A stretch of 64,000 nt of DNA. Origin: Tigriopus japonicus. Its lineage: Eukaryota > Arthropoda > Copepoda > Harpacticoida > Harpacticidae. Below are positions 1 through 10,584 of this stretch, piece by piece. The stretch's first letter is position 1. Each line of letters begins with the position of its first letter. A program made the translations under genes and the position numbers. The notes beneath the pieces were generated by a model. It ran no database searches. It was not told where the DNA came from and was given only the letters and a program-made list of their open reading frames with translations. Where the stretch lies: the NCBI GenBank assembly GCA_010645155.1, contig CM021316.1, positions 3,996,616-4,060,615 on the forward strand, read 5' to 3'.

Positions 1-678
1 TTATATGAAATTTGATCTACCAATGAGTTACTGTTGGCAGATCTGTACAACCCTTGAATAGTGGGTTGGTCAGGAATAGTATTCAAAAATTTGTCCAATC
101 CTGCCTAGTGTTAGAGGATCAGCTCCTACATATTCCCGACGAAGGCAAATAGGCAACAAATTGAACAATGAAGGAGCCCGATAAAGAAGAGAGGAGCATT
201 TCATTGTTCGAACTAGCCTTGATTCTATAGGATTTGGAGATGCTCTCAGGGCGCACGTAAAACCTCTACGATCGCTACAACCGATCTCAAATCCTGGGTT
301 AGGACAGAGCCCATGAATGCTCTTGAAAACATAGAGTATCAGATACCTTTCATACCTTCTCTGAGTACTGTACAGCCCTAACTTCTTGAGCCTCTCCCAA
401 TACGAGAGCTCTCCCATTCCTGTGATGTTCCTAGTAAAACATCTTTGGACCTGCTCGACCTTTTGCAAACCTGCTGAACTCATTGGAGCCCAAATGGGTG
501 AGGCATATTCAAGATGCGGCTGAACAATCGACTTGTACAGAGTTAGCATCGTAATACTCTCTCTGGACTTGACAGTACGATAGATCCAGCCACATGTTTG
601 AAATGCCTTCCCCACTTTCAACTGGATATGCTCATCAAACTTTCCATCATCTTGGACGACAACTCCTAAATCCCTCAT
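1..678 (-). pseudogene. LINE ORF2 C-terminal region
   Basis: Downstream of RT, the frame at 678-70 carries the post-RT region of this LINE group (HLEYASPIWAP block, ERLKKLGL, RRYERYLILYVFK, RAPSLFNLLP). A stop ends the frame at 70, but another frame continues the conserved tail to the window edge. Close relatives occur at 10400-10584 (+), 11787-12202 (+) and 30385-30500 (-), so several members of this family sit in the window. The function of the region is unknown in the family. Confidence 0.8.
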
Positions 679-728
679 GGACGCTACTTGCTCAATATCA
701 CAACCCCCTTTGTCTTTGAGCGGAACAT

Positions 729-1739
729 CTAATTTGATATACGTATATACGTCATTGTGCGGAATTTCATCCCGTTCAGTGCCATATTACTCTCGCCAAC
801 CAAAGAGTAGATTTTCTCCAAGTCCTCTACTAAACATTTTGAGTCCTGACCGTTCCTTCCACAAACTAATTTTGTGTAATCAGCATATGAAGAAATACTG
901 GCTTTTGTTCTAAACTTCTGGAGAGGAGCAATAAAGAGAATAAACAGGAGCGGACCTAAAATTGAACCTTGCGGAACACCTGGCTTGACATCATACATGC
1001 CGCTAAAAGATCCTTCAGCTTTAACTATCTGCTTCCTTTCGCTCATAAAACTATCAATCCAAGTCAGGACCTTACCCTGGACCCCAAACTCTTTGAGTTG
1101 ATCAAGCAAAAGACCATGATCTACCTTATCAAAGGCCTTGGCAAAGTCAAGATAGACTACATCAACTGACTCATGACTTTCGAGCCCTTCAATGATTTGC
1201 TCAATATGATCAACCAATTGGGTTACTATACTAAAATGAGCTCGAAACCCATGCTGTCCAGAAGGAATTAAATCATGGACTTCCAAATAATCTACAAGCT
1301 TGGACTTCATAATCTTCTCAAAAACCTTTGCAACGCTGGAGGTCAGAGAAATGGGCCTATAATTACTAGGGAGTGACTTATCTCCGCCCTTAAAAATTTG
1401 AACGACATGAGCTACTTTTAGAGAAGAGGGAAACTTGCCCTGATCTAAGATGCAACGCATCAAGTAGGAGAAAACTGGGGCAAGAATATGTGAGCATTTC
1501 ATCAGAAACTGAGATGTCACACCATCAGGTCCAGGAGAACTCGAGAGCTTTAAGCTCTTGATGGCCTCAAAAGCATATTGATCTGTGACTACCAGATCCT
1601 CCAATCGATTATCCTGACTATCAATGCCAGTCTCATCAACAACATTGCTACAGTCATGGCCTGCTCTGACAACTCTACTTTCCTTTTCCATCTGATCAGA
1701 ATCAATGGAGGCCCTAATCTTAGCTTGAACTAAGGTCAA
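729..1739 (-). pseudogene. LINE ORF2: reverse transcriptase domain with mutated active site
   Basis: RT motifs appear in order: the SSPGPDG block, NYRPISLTS, a YLDFAKAFDKVDH block with the first catalytic Asp, and GVPQGSILGPLLF. The catalytic box reads YADY where LINEs have YADD. The DNA at the second Asp is TAC, one G-to-T change from GAC. RT needs both aspartates for metal binding, so this copy should be catalytically dead. It sits between the endonuclease (right) and the C-terminal region (left). Confidence 0.88.
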
Positions 1740-1812
1740 TTTATTTTGGAGGCTAGCTACAACTAATGGATTTGAAGTACGCCGAAGTCTATTCGAAAGC
1801 TGACAAAGCCGT

Positions 1813-2784
1813 TCAAAGCCGTTTGAACAACTTCTTTCTAACCTTTGGAATTCTAGACAATGGCCTACCTTTTGCCACTATTTCTGGAATACCACTGGAC
1901 AAACAAACCTCGTCAAAAAGTGAAATAAGCTTATTTATAGCTTTATCTATTGATGCTTCCTGCTTTAGAATGGAAATCAAGTCCAACTCGCCTAATCTTT
2001 CAACAATAATGGGCCAGTGATCATCTTTGTACTTAAACTTGGCCACGCCCACCTTTTGAGCAGGTTTAACTCTAGAGCTCGCCGGCTTTTGAGTAATGGT
2101 CGACCCTATCTCAAGAATGTGATGGTCTGAAAGACTACATGGGGCAACATGGACATACTGAATCAGATCAGGGTCGTTGGAAAAAACTAAGTCTAAAACA
2201 CTCTCTGCTCTGGTTGCAACACCAAAGTGTTGAGAGAGATTACGCAAGATCGCAAACTCTTCTAATTTTTCGAAAGACAGCGATGCTGTTTTCGAAATGG
2301 GAATGTACCCATCCGGACTAACCTCCCACTCTACAATGCCAGCCGGAAAATTGAAGTCACCAACCACAAAGAGTCGAGAACAAACCTCTCGATCTAGCTC
2401 CTTTCGTGTAAATTCGAGTGCCGAAAGAAATGAGGAAGAACTACAAGAAGGTGGCCGATATATTGTTACTATTGTAAGATCAAGAGCCTTGACGTGGCAA
2501 ATCAAAACTTCTACTTCTCCATTCGACTTATAAACATGACTAAAATGTAAGTCTTTCCTGACGTATAGACATACGCCCCCATGTGGGAAAATGGGATTCT
2601 CAGGGCGTACTCTATCACATCGAACTAGCCTAAAACCAGCTATTGCTACTTCTTCGTCTAAAACTCCTGGACGAAGCCAAGTCTCTGTAATGGAGATGAA
2701 GGAGACCTCTCTATCAATGGCTAGCTCCTCCAGTACTCTGACCTTTGTGCTGTCTTTTTTGAAAATCAGACAATGCACGTTCAA
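1813..2784 (-). pseudogene. LINE ORF2: AP-type endonuclease domain
   Basis: The frame has the hallmarks of the apurinic-like endonuclease that nicks target DNA for LINE integration: an ITETW block near residue 33, a YRPPS block, the GDFN motif near residue 142, and a terminal SDHHIL block supplying the catalytic Asp and His. After about residue 230 it enters the linker towards RT. The linker is broken near 1740-1813, where the RT frame takes over. The motifs look intact, but the protein cannot be made as one piece. Confidence 0.85.
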
Positions 2785-2795
2785 ATAGAGCCCTT

Positions 2796-3329
2796 TTATG
2801 GGCTTAAGGTCTTCCGGTGGAACAAGTCTATCACTTCCTGGACCTTCCTGTCTAACCTTAAAAAATCCTGCTTACTAACAAAATTTTGCTCTACAGGAAG
2901 GGACTGTTGAGGAGGGGAAGGGGCGACTACATTGGAGTAGGACCTAGGTTGCCCATAGGAAAAAGTGGGATGAGGAGCGGGGTTATGGATGTTCGGGAGA
3001 AGGGTAGAAATAGGAATAGGTTTTGAGGTAAGGGAAGTTAAATGGTACAAGGAGTTGGGAGGAGGAGAAGGACGAGGAGGGGGGAGGCTGAAAGTATGAA
3101 ATGTTCGGGTGATTGGTTGGGGATTGGAGGCTAACCTATATCCAGAACTAGGAGACCCAGATTTTGCTGGTCTCGGTTTCCTCTGAGTGCCTCGTACATG
3201 GACCTGTTTATACTCCACATAGTAACATGTCCCACTACTCATTGACCTACGACACATGTACGGGTGGAAGGGGCACTCGACCTTTGAGCACCCTTTCCTG
3301 TTGTATTTCAGGAGCCCAAACTTCAACAA
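2796..3329 (-). pseudogene. LINE ORF1 fragment with Cys/His cluster
   Basis: The frame begins with a Cys/His-rich stretch (CSKVECPFHPYMC, then another Cys about ten residues on), which could be a nucleic-acid-binding zinc motif. A Pro/Ser-rich linker and a short C-terminal segment follow. It lies just upstream of the endonuclease frame on the same strand, where LINE ORF1 is expected. ORF1 products bind element RNA in the known families. The N-terminal half is missing or in another frame. Assignment rests mainly on position. Confidence 0.6.
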
Positions 3330-3445
3330 TTTTTGACACCACTGTGGGTGTTCAAAAGAGCCAAAGGTCCCTCTATCAGGACTCTATCAGGTTTCTATCA
3401 GGACTACAAGGCTGCCTTTTGTGGTCAGGAAAACGACAAAAGAAT

Positions 3446-4672
3446 GATTAAGATCGCTAATCAAGGCAAATTAATTTGCAAGTATAACTAAAAATGTAAT
3501 CATGAAAAGGACATTAAAAACGACAAAATAGAACTTAGGAACTAAAGGAAACCTGAAAAAAGACACACAAAGAAAAGATAGTTGGAAAAATAAAAATAAA
3601 CTGAAAATAGATGAGGATACGAAAAGAGTACGACCAAAAATGTTAAAGATAGAAATAAAGTAGTAAAAGAAAGAAGAGAAAGGCTAATAAATGTGTAAAA
3701 ATGGCTTACCTTGGATCCAAACGACCACGACACAACACAACACAGCACTTGGTCTAAACCGGCCCGTAATTCATGAGCAATGCAAAAGACCTGTGCTCAC
3801 GACGACAGACGAGAAGAGACTAATCAATCACACCCAATAAAATTACAAACACAAAACAACAATGTCTTTTAATAGTTTTATTATGACATATTTTTCACAT
3901 CTTTCTCAATGGAGCAAACAATTTCCCTAAATTTTTGTTAATTTTTCCCAATTTTGTAATTTTGGAATAACATTGCAAATTTTTCTAACTACATTGTAAA
4001 TTATAGCATGCAAGTAACTGATGGCCCCAAAGATAAACTAAATCTTTTTGTTGCGACTGCAATAAACAATGTTGCCTTGCTTCCTAACTTTGATTTTGAT
4101 TGATAAACTAATCTTTTTCCAGAAAAAAATAAAAAAATAACGGTACAAGCAATTTTCCCAGATTTTTTAAAGTTTTTCCCATCTTGATAATTTTGGACAA
4201 AAGTTGAAGATTTTGGTAATTACATTGTAACTGAAATTTACTGGTAATTTCTGGTGGCCCTGCTCATTGTGCTTGCAAATTGTTATACCAATTGGATAAC
4301 ATTTTCAAAGTAAATTACCTTTACTTGGAAATGTTGGAATTGGAAAGGTTATTTACGAGGCTGAGCCAAATGTTGATTGAGGGAATTGAAATTTGCTTTA
4401 TTTTGATACAAGTATTTTTGAAACGATTTTGTTCCATATTTTTGGTTTTAAACTGAAGGCTTGATTTTTTTCAGATTTTTTTCTAAAAAAATAGAGAAAA
4501 AAATTTGACGGATCAATTTTAGGTTTAGGCGAAAACGCCATTTTCAGTAAGAAATTGTATTTCATTTTGTGGCCGAAAGTGCCGGAAGACTTCAAAAAAG
4601 TGGCCGAAAGTGGCCGCCGAATTTCAAAGCAAAAGTGGCCGAGAGGGTCTCTAGAACAACCTGGCAACCCTG
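3446..4672. other. AT-rich interval with hAT-like element termini, no gene
   Basis: No credible gene. Read on the - strand, a terminus starting CAGGGCCACCAG ends at 4262 and is followed by sequence matching the element at 46062-46848. A weaker relative ends near 4030. A different terminus (CAGGGTTGCCAG) ends at 4672 and directly abuts the Gypsy scrap. CAGGG-starting inverted ends are typical of hAT elements. No partner end or 8-bp duplication could be found here. Confidence 0.45.
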
Positions 4673-5290
4673 TTCTCAGAGTGACCATTTAGTGCGCCTG
4701 CGGGTACTTTCACAAATGATCTGTGGGTAGTTTTCGAACGATTGGGCAACAACGGTCTCGTGATAAACTCGAATAAGTGCATTTTTGGCAAATCGGAATA
4801 ACTGGTTTTGGGCCACTTGATAACGACCACTGGGATTCAACCCATTCCAAGCCGAGTCCAGGTAATTCGGGATTTTCCCGTGCCCATCATGAAATCAGAC
4901 AATCAGACACTTTTCATCACACAAAAAGCTCTCCTTGAATTTCTGGGCATGGTGGTTTTCTACCGGAAATTCCGGGATTGGCACAAATGTTAGCTACATT
5001 ACATGAAGCTCTCAAATGCAAACCAAAAGACTTTGTTCTCAATTCAAGTATGAAGAACCAAATTCAGTTGGCCAAAGAAAAGCTGTCTGATGCTACCCTG
5101 CTTACTTTTCCTGTCGGTTCAGCACTAGGGATTACTGATGGGAACAAGCTGCAGCTTGAAGAGGAGTTTGGGCCAAGCAAAAATTTTCAGCTGTGCTTGA
5201 AAGCTTGCAAGCAGTTTCAAACACCTTCACCCAATGTCAGGTTTGCCAGTAAAAATTTCATTTGTTGGCCACCAGAAAAGGAGTGAAATA
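4673..5290 (+). pseudogene. Gypsy-type retrotransposon pol scrap (RT end to RNase H)
   Basis: Broken + strand frames match the stretch of Gypsy pol after the RT active site: an NGLVINSNKCIF-like block, GHLITTTGI, then a FLGMVVFYRKF block, then the start of the RNase H domain (a TFPVGSALGIT-like block). Stops and frameshifts occur at about 4800 and 4975-5000, and the first RNase H aspartate region is degraded. The left edge coincides exactly with a hAT-like terminus at 4672, so a transposon probably cut it there. It is not related to the complete Gypsy element at 20484-27113 at any level I can see by eye. Confidence 0.75.
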
Positions 5291-5652
5291 GTTTGCACTC
5301 AAGTTTACAAAGCATGCTTCATATAGCCCCTAAGAAGGCATATATCTTGATAAATCTATACAAAAAATGGCAAATTCTGCAACAACATAGCAGAAGAAGA
5401 GCAGAAATAAGAGCAGTTTCTGCTCTTATTTATAGATCAGGCAAAAAGGACCACAAATAGCTTGGCAACCCTGCTATTAACTGTAGGTCCTCTGAGCTCT
5501 GTGGCTTGAATGCTTGGTTTGACTTGAGGCAGCTGAAATGGAAACAAGCTCAGCTTGCAAAATTGAAGTGCTTGATAGCTTGGGAAATCCCATCAGTACT
5601 AGGGATGTGGCTTGATGCTGATTTTCAATCTTTTAGCTGTTGATGCTAAATC

Positions 5653-5735
5653 ACGGACCTGCTGCCGTCTCTAACTGCTGTTAGCAGTGTAGGCTTGCCA
5701 AAAAAATCTCAGTTTTCAAGGGTCAGATTTTCGAC
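5653..5735 (+). repeat. Fragment of MITE family A (internal 5' part)
   Basis: About 80 bp matching the first part of the MITE at 5884-6420 (CTGCTGCCGTCTCTAACTG, then CAAGGGTCAGATTTTCGA). It lacks the terminal inverted repeat and is fused directly to a BEL/Pao pol fragment near 5732. Confidence 0.7.
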
Positions 5736-5883
5736 GATTAAAATGGTTAGTGTATGAGGACGTTATTCTGCCAAAAAAGGGTCTACTTACAGAGCTAATT
5801 ATACTCAGCCATCATGCTCATATGGCACATGCTGGTCGAGGCATTATTATTAATGAGCTACGACGGAATGGTTTTTGGATTAT
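5732..5883 (+). pseudogene. BEL/Pao integrase zinc-binding region fragment
   Basis: The + strand reads through the junction of the pol linker and the integrase H2C2 zinc domain: a WLVYEDV block, ILPKKGLLTELI, then HHAHMAHAGRG and NELRRNGFWI. This is the arrangement in BEL/Pao integrases. The first 30 bp are nearly identical to the Pao copy at about 59088-59120, so both derive from one family. This scrap keeps the zinc region that the 59 kb copy has lost. It ends at 5883, where MITE A1 begins. Confidence 0.75.
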
Positions 5884-6420
5884 GGGAGTGATTATCGTAT
5901 CATTTAACGGATCTGCTGCCGTCTCTAACTGACGTTAGTAGTGTAGGCTTGCCAAAAAATCTCATTTTCCAAGGGTCAGATTTTTGTAAAATGTTGCATT
6001 TATGGGCAATGGCATGGTTAATGTATGTTGAGAAGTATTGCAAAGTAATTTGAAAACAAATGGAGAAATTGGAAGCCTTCAATTAAACAAATTATTTGTT
6101 TTTAGGTTTAGTTGCCCCAGGAACCGATCTCCTCTGGCCATCTCGTTATTCAAAGTTGAGCATTTCTAATTTCAAAGTTTGGAAGAACCCTCTAAACTTA
6201 TGTAGCGAAATTTTAGAAGAAAGCAACAAAATATTTTTTTTTTTGCAAATACAATGTCAAGAATTGCTATTTCAACTTCAATTTGTGCAGATAAGAAAGG
6301 CATTGTTGCAATCACCAGGCCTAAACCTTCGTTTTAGTTACCTCGCACGCTCATCAGAAACACAGGTCTTCCGAACTCTTTTTCCCGACAAAAATGATGA
6401 CGTCACTAGAAATTGCTGTA
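5884..6420 (+). mobile_element. MITE family A, copy A1 (537 bp)
   Basis: Non-coding element starting GGGAGTGATTA and ending AATTGCTGTA, flanked by AT on both sides (5882-5883, 6421-6422). The ends form a short imperfect inverted repeat (GGGAGTGATTAC against TACAGCAATTAC). Near-identical copies lie at 33559-34081, 44249-44782 (-) and 53124-53398 (-, truncated), and an internally deleted copy at 10234-10365. No open frame is conserved between copies, so it must move with enzymes made elsewhere. Confidence 0.8.
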
Positions 6421-6448
6421 ATTGGAATGGAATCAGAATGGAATCAAG

Positions 6449-7161
6449 TAGTGATGTGACTTGGGCAAGTAATGAGTCATCACAGACACCCAAGAACAAG
6501 TTGTTGACAAGCATTACTTGGGCAATACACCAATACACTTGGCAAGCTCAAGGAACATTGGAAGATGCAGTTGCCGGCAGTTGCTCTTTGAAGAGTTACT
6601 CTTTGAAGAGTTGCAGTGTGACTTAGAAGAAGAAAATGTCAAGTTGCATTTTCGATGATCTTTTGACCTTAATAATTTAGCAATAAATAGTGGAAGTGAT
6701 ACAAAAAATATTTCAATTTCGATAGCATTTGCAAAACCATATTTTTTTTTTGTTTCGGTTCTAGGCCACACATGAATGCACTTTTGAGGCTAATCGAGAC
6801 CGAGATTTAGAAGTCACACTTCCAGAACAATCTCGTTTACTCAGAGTTGCCGGCATGAAAAAGTAAAATGTCAAATCTTTTTTTAGTATTCTCGAAATCT
6901 TTTGCATTTCCCCATGTGAGAGAATTGAAGTGTGTAATTTTCTTAAAAATACATCCTTTCAAAGGTATGGGCCCTATTTAGCTGAATCAGCCTGGTTTAG
7001 TGAAATTCGGATGGCAAGTTTATTCTTCGTTCATAGCAAATTTGGCAAACCTGTTAGCTGGGAAAAGTACTTGTACAGACACCCAAGCTATGCCAAGCTT
7101 CAGCAAGCCCAAGCACTGTGCCAGTACAGCTTGCCCAATCTCTTCTTTGCCCCCCATCACT
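6449..7161 (-). mobile_element. hAT-like non-autonomous element, copy B1
   Basis: About 710 bp that match 8618-9308 in reverse orientation over the whole length, including the ends (TAGTGATGTGACTTGGGCAAG on the left, GCCCCCCATCACT on the right). It sits 28 bp after MITE A1. Unlike the other copy it has no clear target duplication and its right terminus is eroded. No transposase frame is present. Open frames over it are not shared between the two copies. Confidence 0.7.
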
Positions 7162-8609
7162 TTTCATCAAAGCTTTTTTTTCATTTCGACCCCATCTTGA
7201 AGACCGAACTAGAAAAAGTGGGGTTCTCGAACTTGAGTTTAGCTTCTTCTTTAGGTAATTCATAGTTCTTTTAGTATTGAAATTTCTTCGAATATGCTAA
7301 TAACAGCAGCATTTATTCTTTCAATGTCTTTATTAGTTTCCGTGGCGAAAACTTGCATCTTAATTACTCGTTAGGAGAATAACACAAATGAACATGCTGG
7401 AGCATCTTTTGAATTAAAAGTGTTAATTATAGAGAAAGTCCGGGACACAATCCAATCCGTTTTGTCGTTCTAGTTATGCTTCCATGAACCTTTCTCTTGA
7501 GAATGTTTAGACCAAATCCCATTTTTCTTGAAGCAGCTTATCAGTCCGATTTCTTGGCATCAATTTCATACCGAAAATACAGTGTCTCAAACACATGGAC
7601 TAAAATGACGTTCTTGATAACATGGGAGCGTTGTGGGTTCTTGGGTTGAAGATGGGCAATTTTGGCAGGGCCTTCCATGAGCGCGGCTTATTGTTCCCAT
7701 TGAAGTTTTTTTTCTTTATGCTTTTGCGTAGTTGGATGATCCGTGGACAAGTCCGTTGGTAGGTGTGACCATGGTGTCAGTCATTGAGTGATGAGGGATG
7801 GATTTTCAAGCGGAGTCGATGGTATCCTTTTATTCACAATTTTCTTTTGATTCCATACCCATCCATTCGTTCGTTGTATCCGGGGGTGTTGGTGTTGAAG
7901 GAAGGCTCATTCATTTGTCTGATTGACGCACTTTTTGATGTTCTGAGCACGTTGGAAGATGATCAAATCGTTCTTCTCGTCGTTTTCTTCAAGAGTTCCC
8001 GCTTGAAGTTGAACTGGATTCAGTAAGACTTGAAAATCTTTGAGAAATCGACTTTCAGTTCGATTTTGAACGAGTCCGAATTTGGCACTTGTATAAAAAA
8101 TGGGCTAGAAGTTTCACTGTTTTAAGTTCGGATTAACAACACAGGCCCAGTGTTTCTACACAAACAGTTTTTTATGATCAGACAGCTTTTCTCAACGCAG
8201 AATGCAGCATATATGGGTAACTTTGGCTTATTTCACCCTGGCTGAAATGGGCGCACTGAGCCACAGCCTCTATTCTAATGAGCCCGAGTGCAACACAAAG
8301 GTGCACTCATGCCCCTAGAGTTTACTTAAAAATATATCTGCCGGAAGAGTATACTTATCATGAGGTTTGTTCAATTATTCCGCATGTTACGACCAAACTA
8401 AAATTAGAGTATACTCAAGTGCAATTATTGTATACTAAACATCGCGAATTAGATGCGTTAACATGCGACCCAATGCTGCACTGGTGGAACTGGAAATCAA
8501 ACTAGTTCGAGTGTTGCCAAATTGGTCCCTGTTTAGGTCTATTCAAGAAAGTTCAATACAACCTGTCCTTTAGACAGAAGTAATTACTTTGAGTGAAAAA
8601 CTGGCAGCA
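7162..8609. other. Interval between the two inverted hAT-like copies, no recognised gene
   Basis: I see no domain, RNA gene or conserved repeat. A + strand open frame at 7784-8026 (80 codons) has no recognisable features. Confidence 0.4.
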
Positions 8610-9316
8610 CTCCCAACTAGTGATGGGGGCAAACAAGAGATTGGGCAAGCTGTACTGGCACAGTGCTTGGGATTGCCAAAGCTTGGGTTGGGTTGGGCTT
8701 GGCTTGGGTGTCTGTACAAGTACTTTTCCCAGCTAACAGGTTTGCCAAATTTGTTATGAACGAAGAATAACTTGCCATCCGAATTTCACTAAACCAGGCT
8801 GATTCAGCTAAAAAGGGCCCATACCTTTGAAAGGATGTATTTTTAAGAAAATATTACACACTTCAATTCTCTCGCATGGGGAAATGCAAAAGATTTCAAG
8901 AATACTAAAAAGATTTGGCACCTTACTTTTTCATGCCGGCAACTCTGAGTAAACGAGATTGTTCTGGAAGTGTGACTTCTAAATCTTGGTCTTGATTAGC
9001 CTCAAAAGTGCATTCATGTGTGGCCCAGAGCCAAAACTAAAAAACACAATGGTTTTGCAAATGCTATCCAAATTAATTTTTTTTGAATCACTTTCACTGT
9101 TTATTGCTAAATTATTAAGAAAAAAAGATCATTGAAAATGCAACTTGACATTTTTTCTTCTAAGTCACACTGCAAGCATCTTAACTCTTCTAAGAGCAAC
9201 TGCATCTTCCAATGTTCCTTGAGCTTGCCAAGTGTATTGGTGTATTGCCCAAGTAACTTGTGCTTGGGTGTCTGTGATGACTCATTACTTGCCCAAGTCA
9301 CATCATTACTCCCAAC
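8610..9316 (+). mobile_element. hAT-like non-autonomous element B2 with perfect 8-bp target duplication
   Basis: The element is 8618-9308 (691 bp), starting TAGTGATGGGGGC and ending CACATCATTA. Its inverted ends match TARTGATGNG. It is flanked by CTCCCAAC at 8610-8617 and again at 9309-9316. An 8-bp duplication plus TAGTG-type ends is the signature of the hAT superfamily. It carries no transposase. Copy B1 lies 1.5 kb away in inverted orientation. Confidence 0.85.
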
Positions 9317-9699
9317 TCGAAACACATCACTATTCAGCACCCTTGGCTCTGACAACTGATGCATCCACAGGGCTGCCAGATAGCATATTTATCTGCTAAG
9401 TTTTTGAAATTAGCATATTTTGGAGACTAAAAGCATATTGAAATTTCAAAAAGCATTTTTTCCTAAATTGGCACATTTTTAGCATAACTGTATCCCTTAT
9501 TTTATAAACCGACCTAACGCACATGAAATCGAGCTTAAACTAGTGTGTCAACCCTGAAAATCTGAAACGAATATTGTGATGCAGCTGTTGATTTTCAACA
9601 ATCCTTTCGATCGAGCAGTCGAGCCCTGTCTGTCGCTTGTCCCCCATGTTCAAGATCAATTCCCTCATCAAGTTGACCAAGATTCTCGATCCTCGAATA

Positions 9700-9953
9700 T
9701 TTTTTTTTTTTTTTTTTTGATTGTGGGTGCTAGGGTCGGAGGTTTGAGCCTCGCCCGGCCAGCGAAGCCAGCCATCACATCTTTCAAATCATTTCCGATA
9801 GGCAATCTCGTGTCCGGTATCAGATTGGTTCTCCGTCTGTGGGTGTGGATTAGCGTCTAAAAGTTTCCCTGAGAGAGGTCGGGGAGGAGAATCGAACCTG
9901 GGACCTCTCTCACTACAGGAAACTGCGCTAACCACGACACCACGTCTCCTCCC
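9700..9953 (-). mobile_element. tRNA-derived SINE with poly(A) tail
   Basis: On the - strand the element opens with a 72-nt tRNA-like head (9953 to about 9882) whose ends pair as GGGAGGA/TCCTCCC. It carries an A box (TGGTTAGCGCAG) and a B box (GGTTCGATTCT), the internal RNA polymerase III promoter. About 165 nt of unrelated body follow, then a run of 19 A (T on the + strand at 9700-9718). This layout is that of a SINE copied by LINE machinery. No clear target duplication is visible. Confidence 0.85.
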
Positions 9954-10030
9954 ATAAAGAGAATAGGGTCAAAGAAGTGAGAGTGCCATTCAGAACAGCC
10001 TCAAGATGTTAAGGAAGGCCCTTCCACTTC

Positions 10031-10233
10031 TTGGCCGTGATGTCGGCCCCAAAGTACCATTCAGTGTGGGAGCTACAGTTCCCCTGGGCCGCCCCATCCC
10101 CTGAGAACTCCAGCAAGGCCATGTGCAAGATCTGCAAGAAGTCCTTCCTGGCCAAGAAGTCAAGGTTGGCCCAGCATGAGAAGACGACGGAGCACAGGGA
10201 AAGGGTGAAGGGAGCCGCCAGCTCTCCTCTAAT
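10031..10233 (+). pseudogene. BED-like zinc finger fragment
   Basis: A short frame with C-x2-C-x13-H-x5-H (CKIC, then a basic stretch, then HEKTTEH), preceded by aromatic residues, like the BED or related DNA-binding fingers of hAT-type transposases and their domesticated relatives. It is cut at 10233 by MITE A2. No transposase core follows. It could be a transposase N-terminus or a host zinc-finger exon; I favour the former because of the surroundings. Confidence 0.45.
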
Positions 10234-10365
10234 GGGAGTGATTACCGTATCATTTTACGGACTTGCTGCCGTCTCTAACTGCCGTTAGCAGTTAGCTCAT
10301 CTGAAACCCAGATCTTCCGAACTTTTTTCCCGTCAAAAATGATGACGTCACAAGTAATTGCTGCC
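10234..10365 (+). mobile_element. MITE family A, copy A2, internally deleted (132 bp)
   Basis: Both ends of family A are present (GGGAGTGATTACCG at the left, AATTGCTGCC at the right) but about 400 bp of the middle are missing. AT flanks both sides (10232-10233, 10366-10367). Its right end shows the inverted repeat best: reversed, it reads GGCAGCAATTAC against GGGAGTGATTAC at the left. Confidence 0.8.
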
Positions 10366-10395
10366 ATTGGAAATACCGTCTCGTCCCATCACAAG

Positions 10396-10584
10396 TACAA
10401 ATCCATCGTTCAGCCTCACCTTGAATACGCTTCACCTATTTGGGCCCCTGTGACCTCGGCTGGGTTACGGAAAGTCGAGTGGGTCCAGCGCGTGTTTGCG
10501 CAAAACATTGATGGAATGCGCGCCCTAAGCTATTGGGATAGGCAGAAGAATCTCGGGCCACAGATAAAGGCGCGAAGCGCCTAG
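10396..10584 (+). pseudogene. LINE ORF2 C-terminal scrap
   Basis: A + strand frame with the YKSIVQPHLEYASPIWAP block and a WVQRVFAQNIDGM-like continuation matches the C-terminal region of the LINE at 1-678. It covers about 60 codons. A GC-rich piece shared with 34095-34130 follows. Confidence 0.75.

Larger units (their letters stand above)
1..3445 (-). mobile_element. LINE (non-LTR retrotransposon), near full coding length, degenerate
   Basis: The order on the - strand is ORF1 (Cys/His-containing), AP-like endonuclease, reverse transcriptase and C-terminal region, as in the Jockey/CR1 group of LINEs. The ORF2 C-terminus runs off the left window edge after a frameshift: a different frame at 3-100 continues the family's terminal region, which is also seen at 12000-12200 on the + strand. 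Reading frames are broken by frameshifts near 1740-1813 and 680-730. The RT active site is mutated, so this copy is dead. The right boundary near 3445 is approximate; no target duplication can be checked because the 3' end is outside the window. Confidence 0.85.

Noticed and set aside
4398..4688. - strand open frame of 96 codons
   Set aside because: It overlaps the hAT-like terminus at 4672 and AT-rich repeat; no domain.
7784..8104. Apparent coding stretch on either strand between the inverted hAT copies
   Set aside because: On rechecking codon by codon the - strand has internal stops; the + strand frame has no recognisable feature.
9368..9556. Possible small hAT element, CAGGGCTGCCAGATAG ... 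CAACCCTG
   Set aside because: The ends suit a hAT MITE, but the flanking 8 bp (TGCATCCA and AAAATCTG) do not match and no second copy was found.
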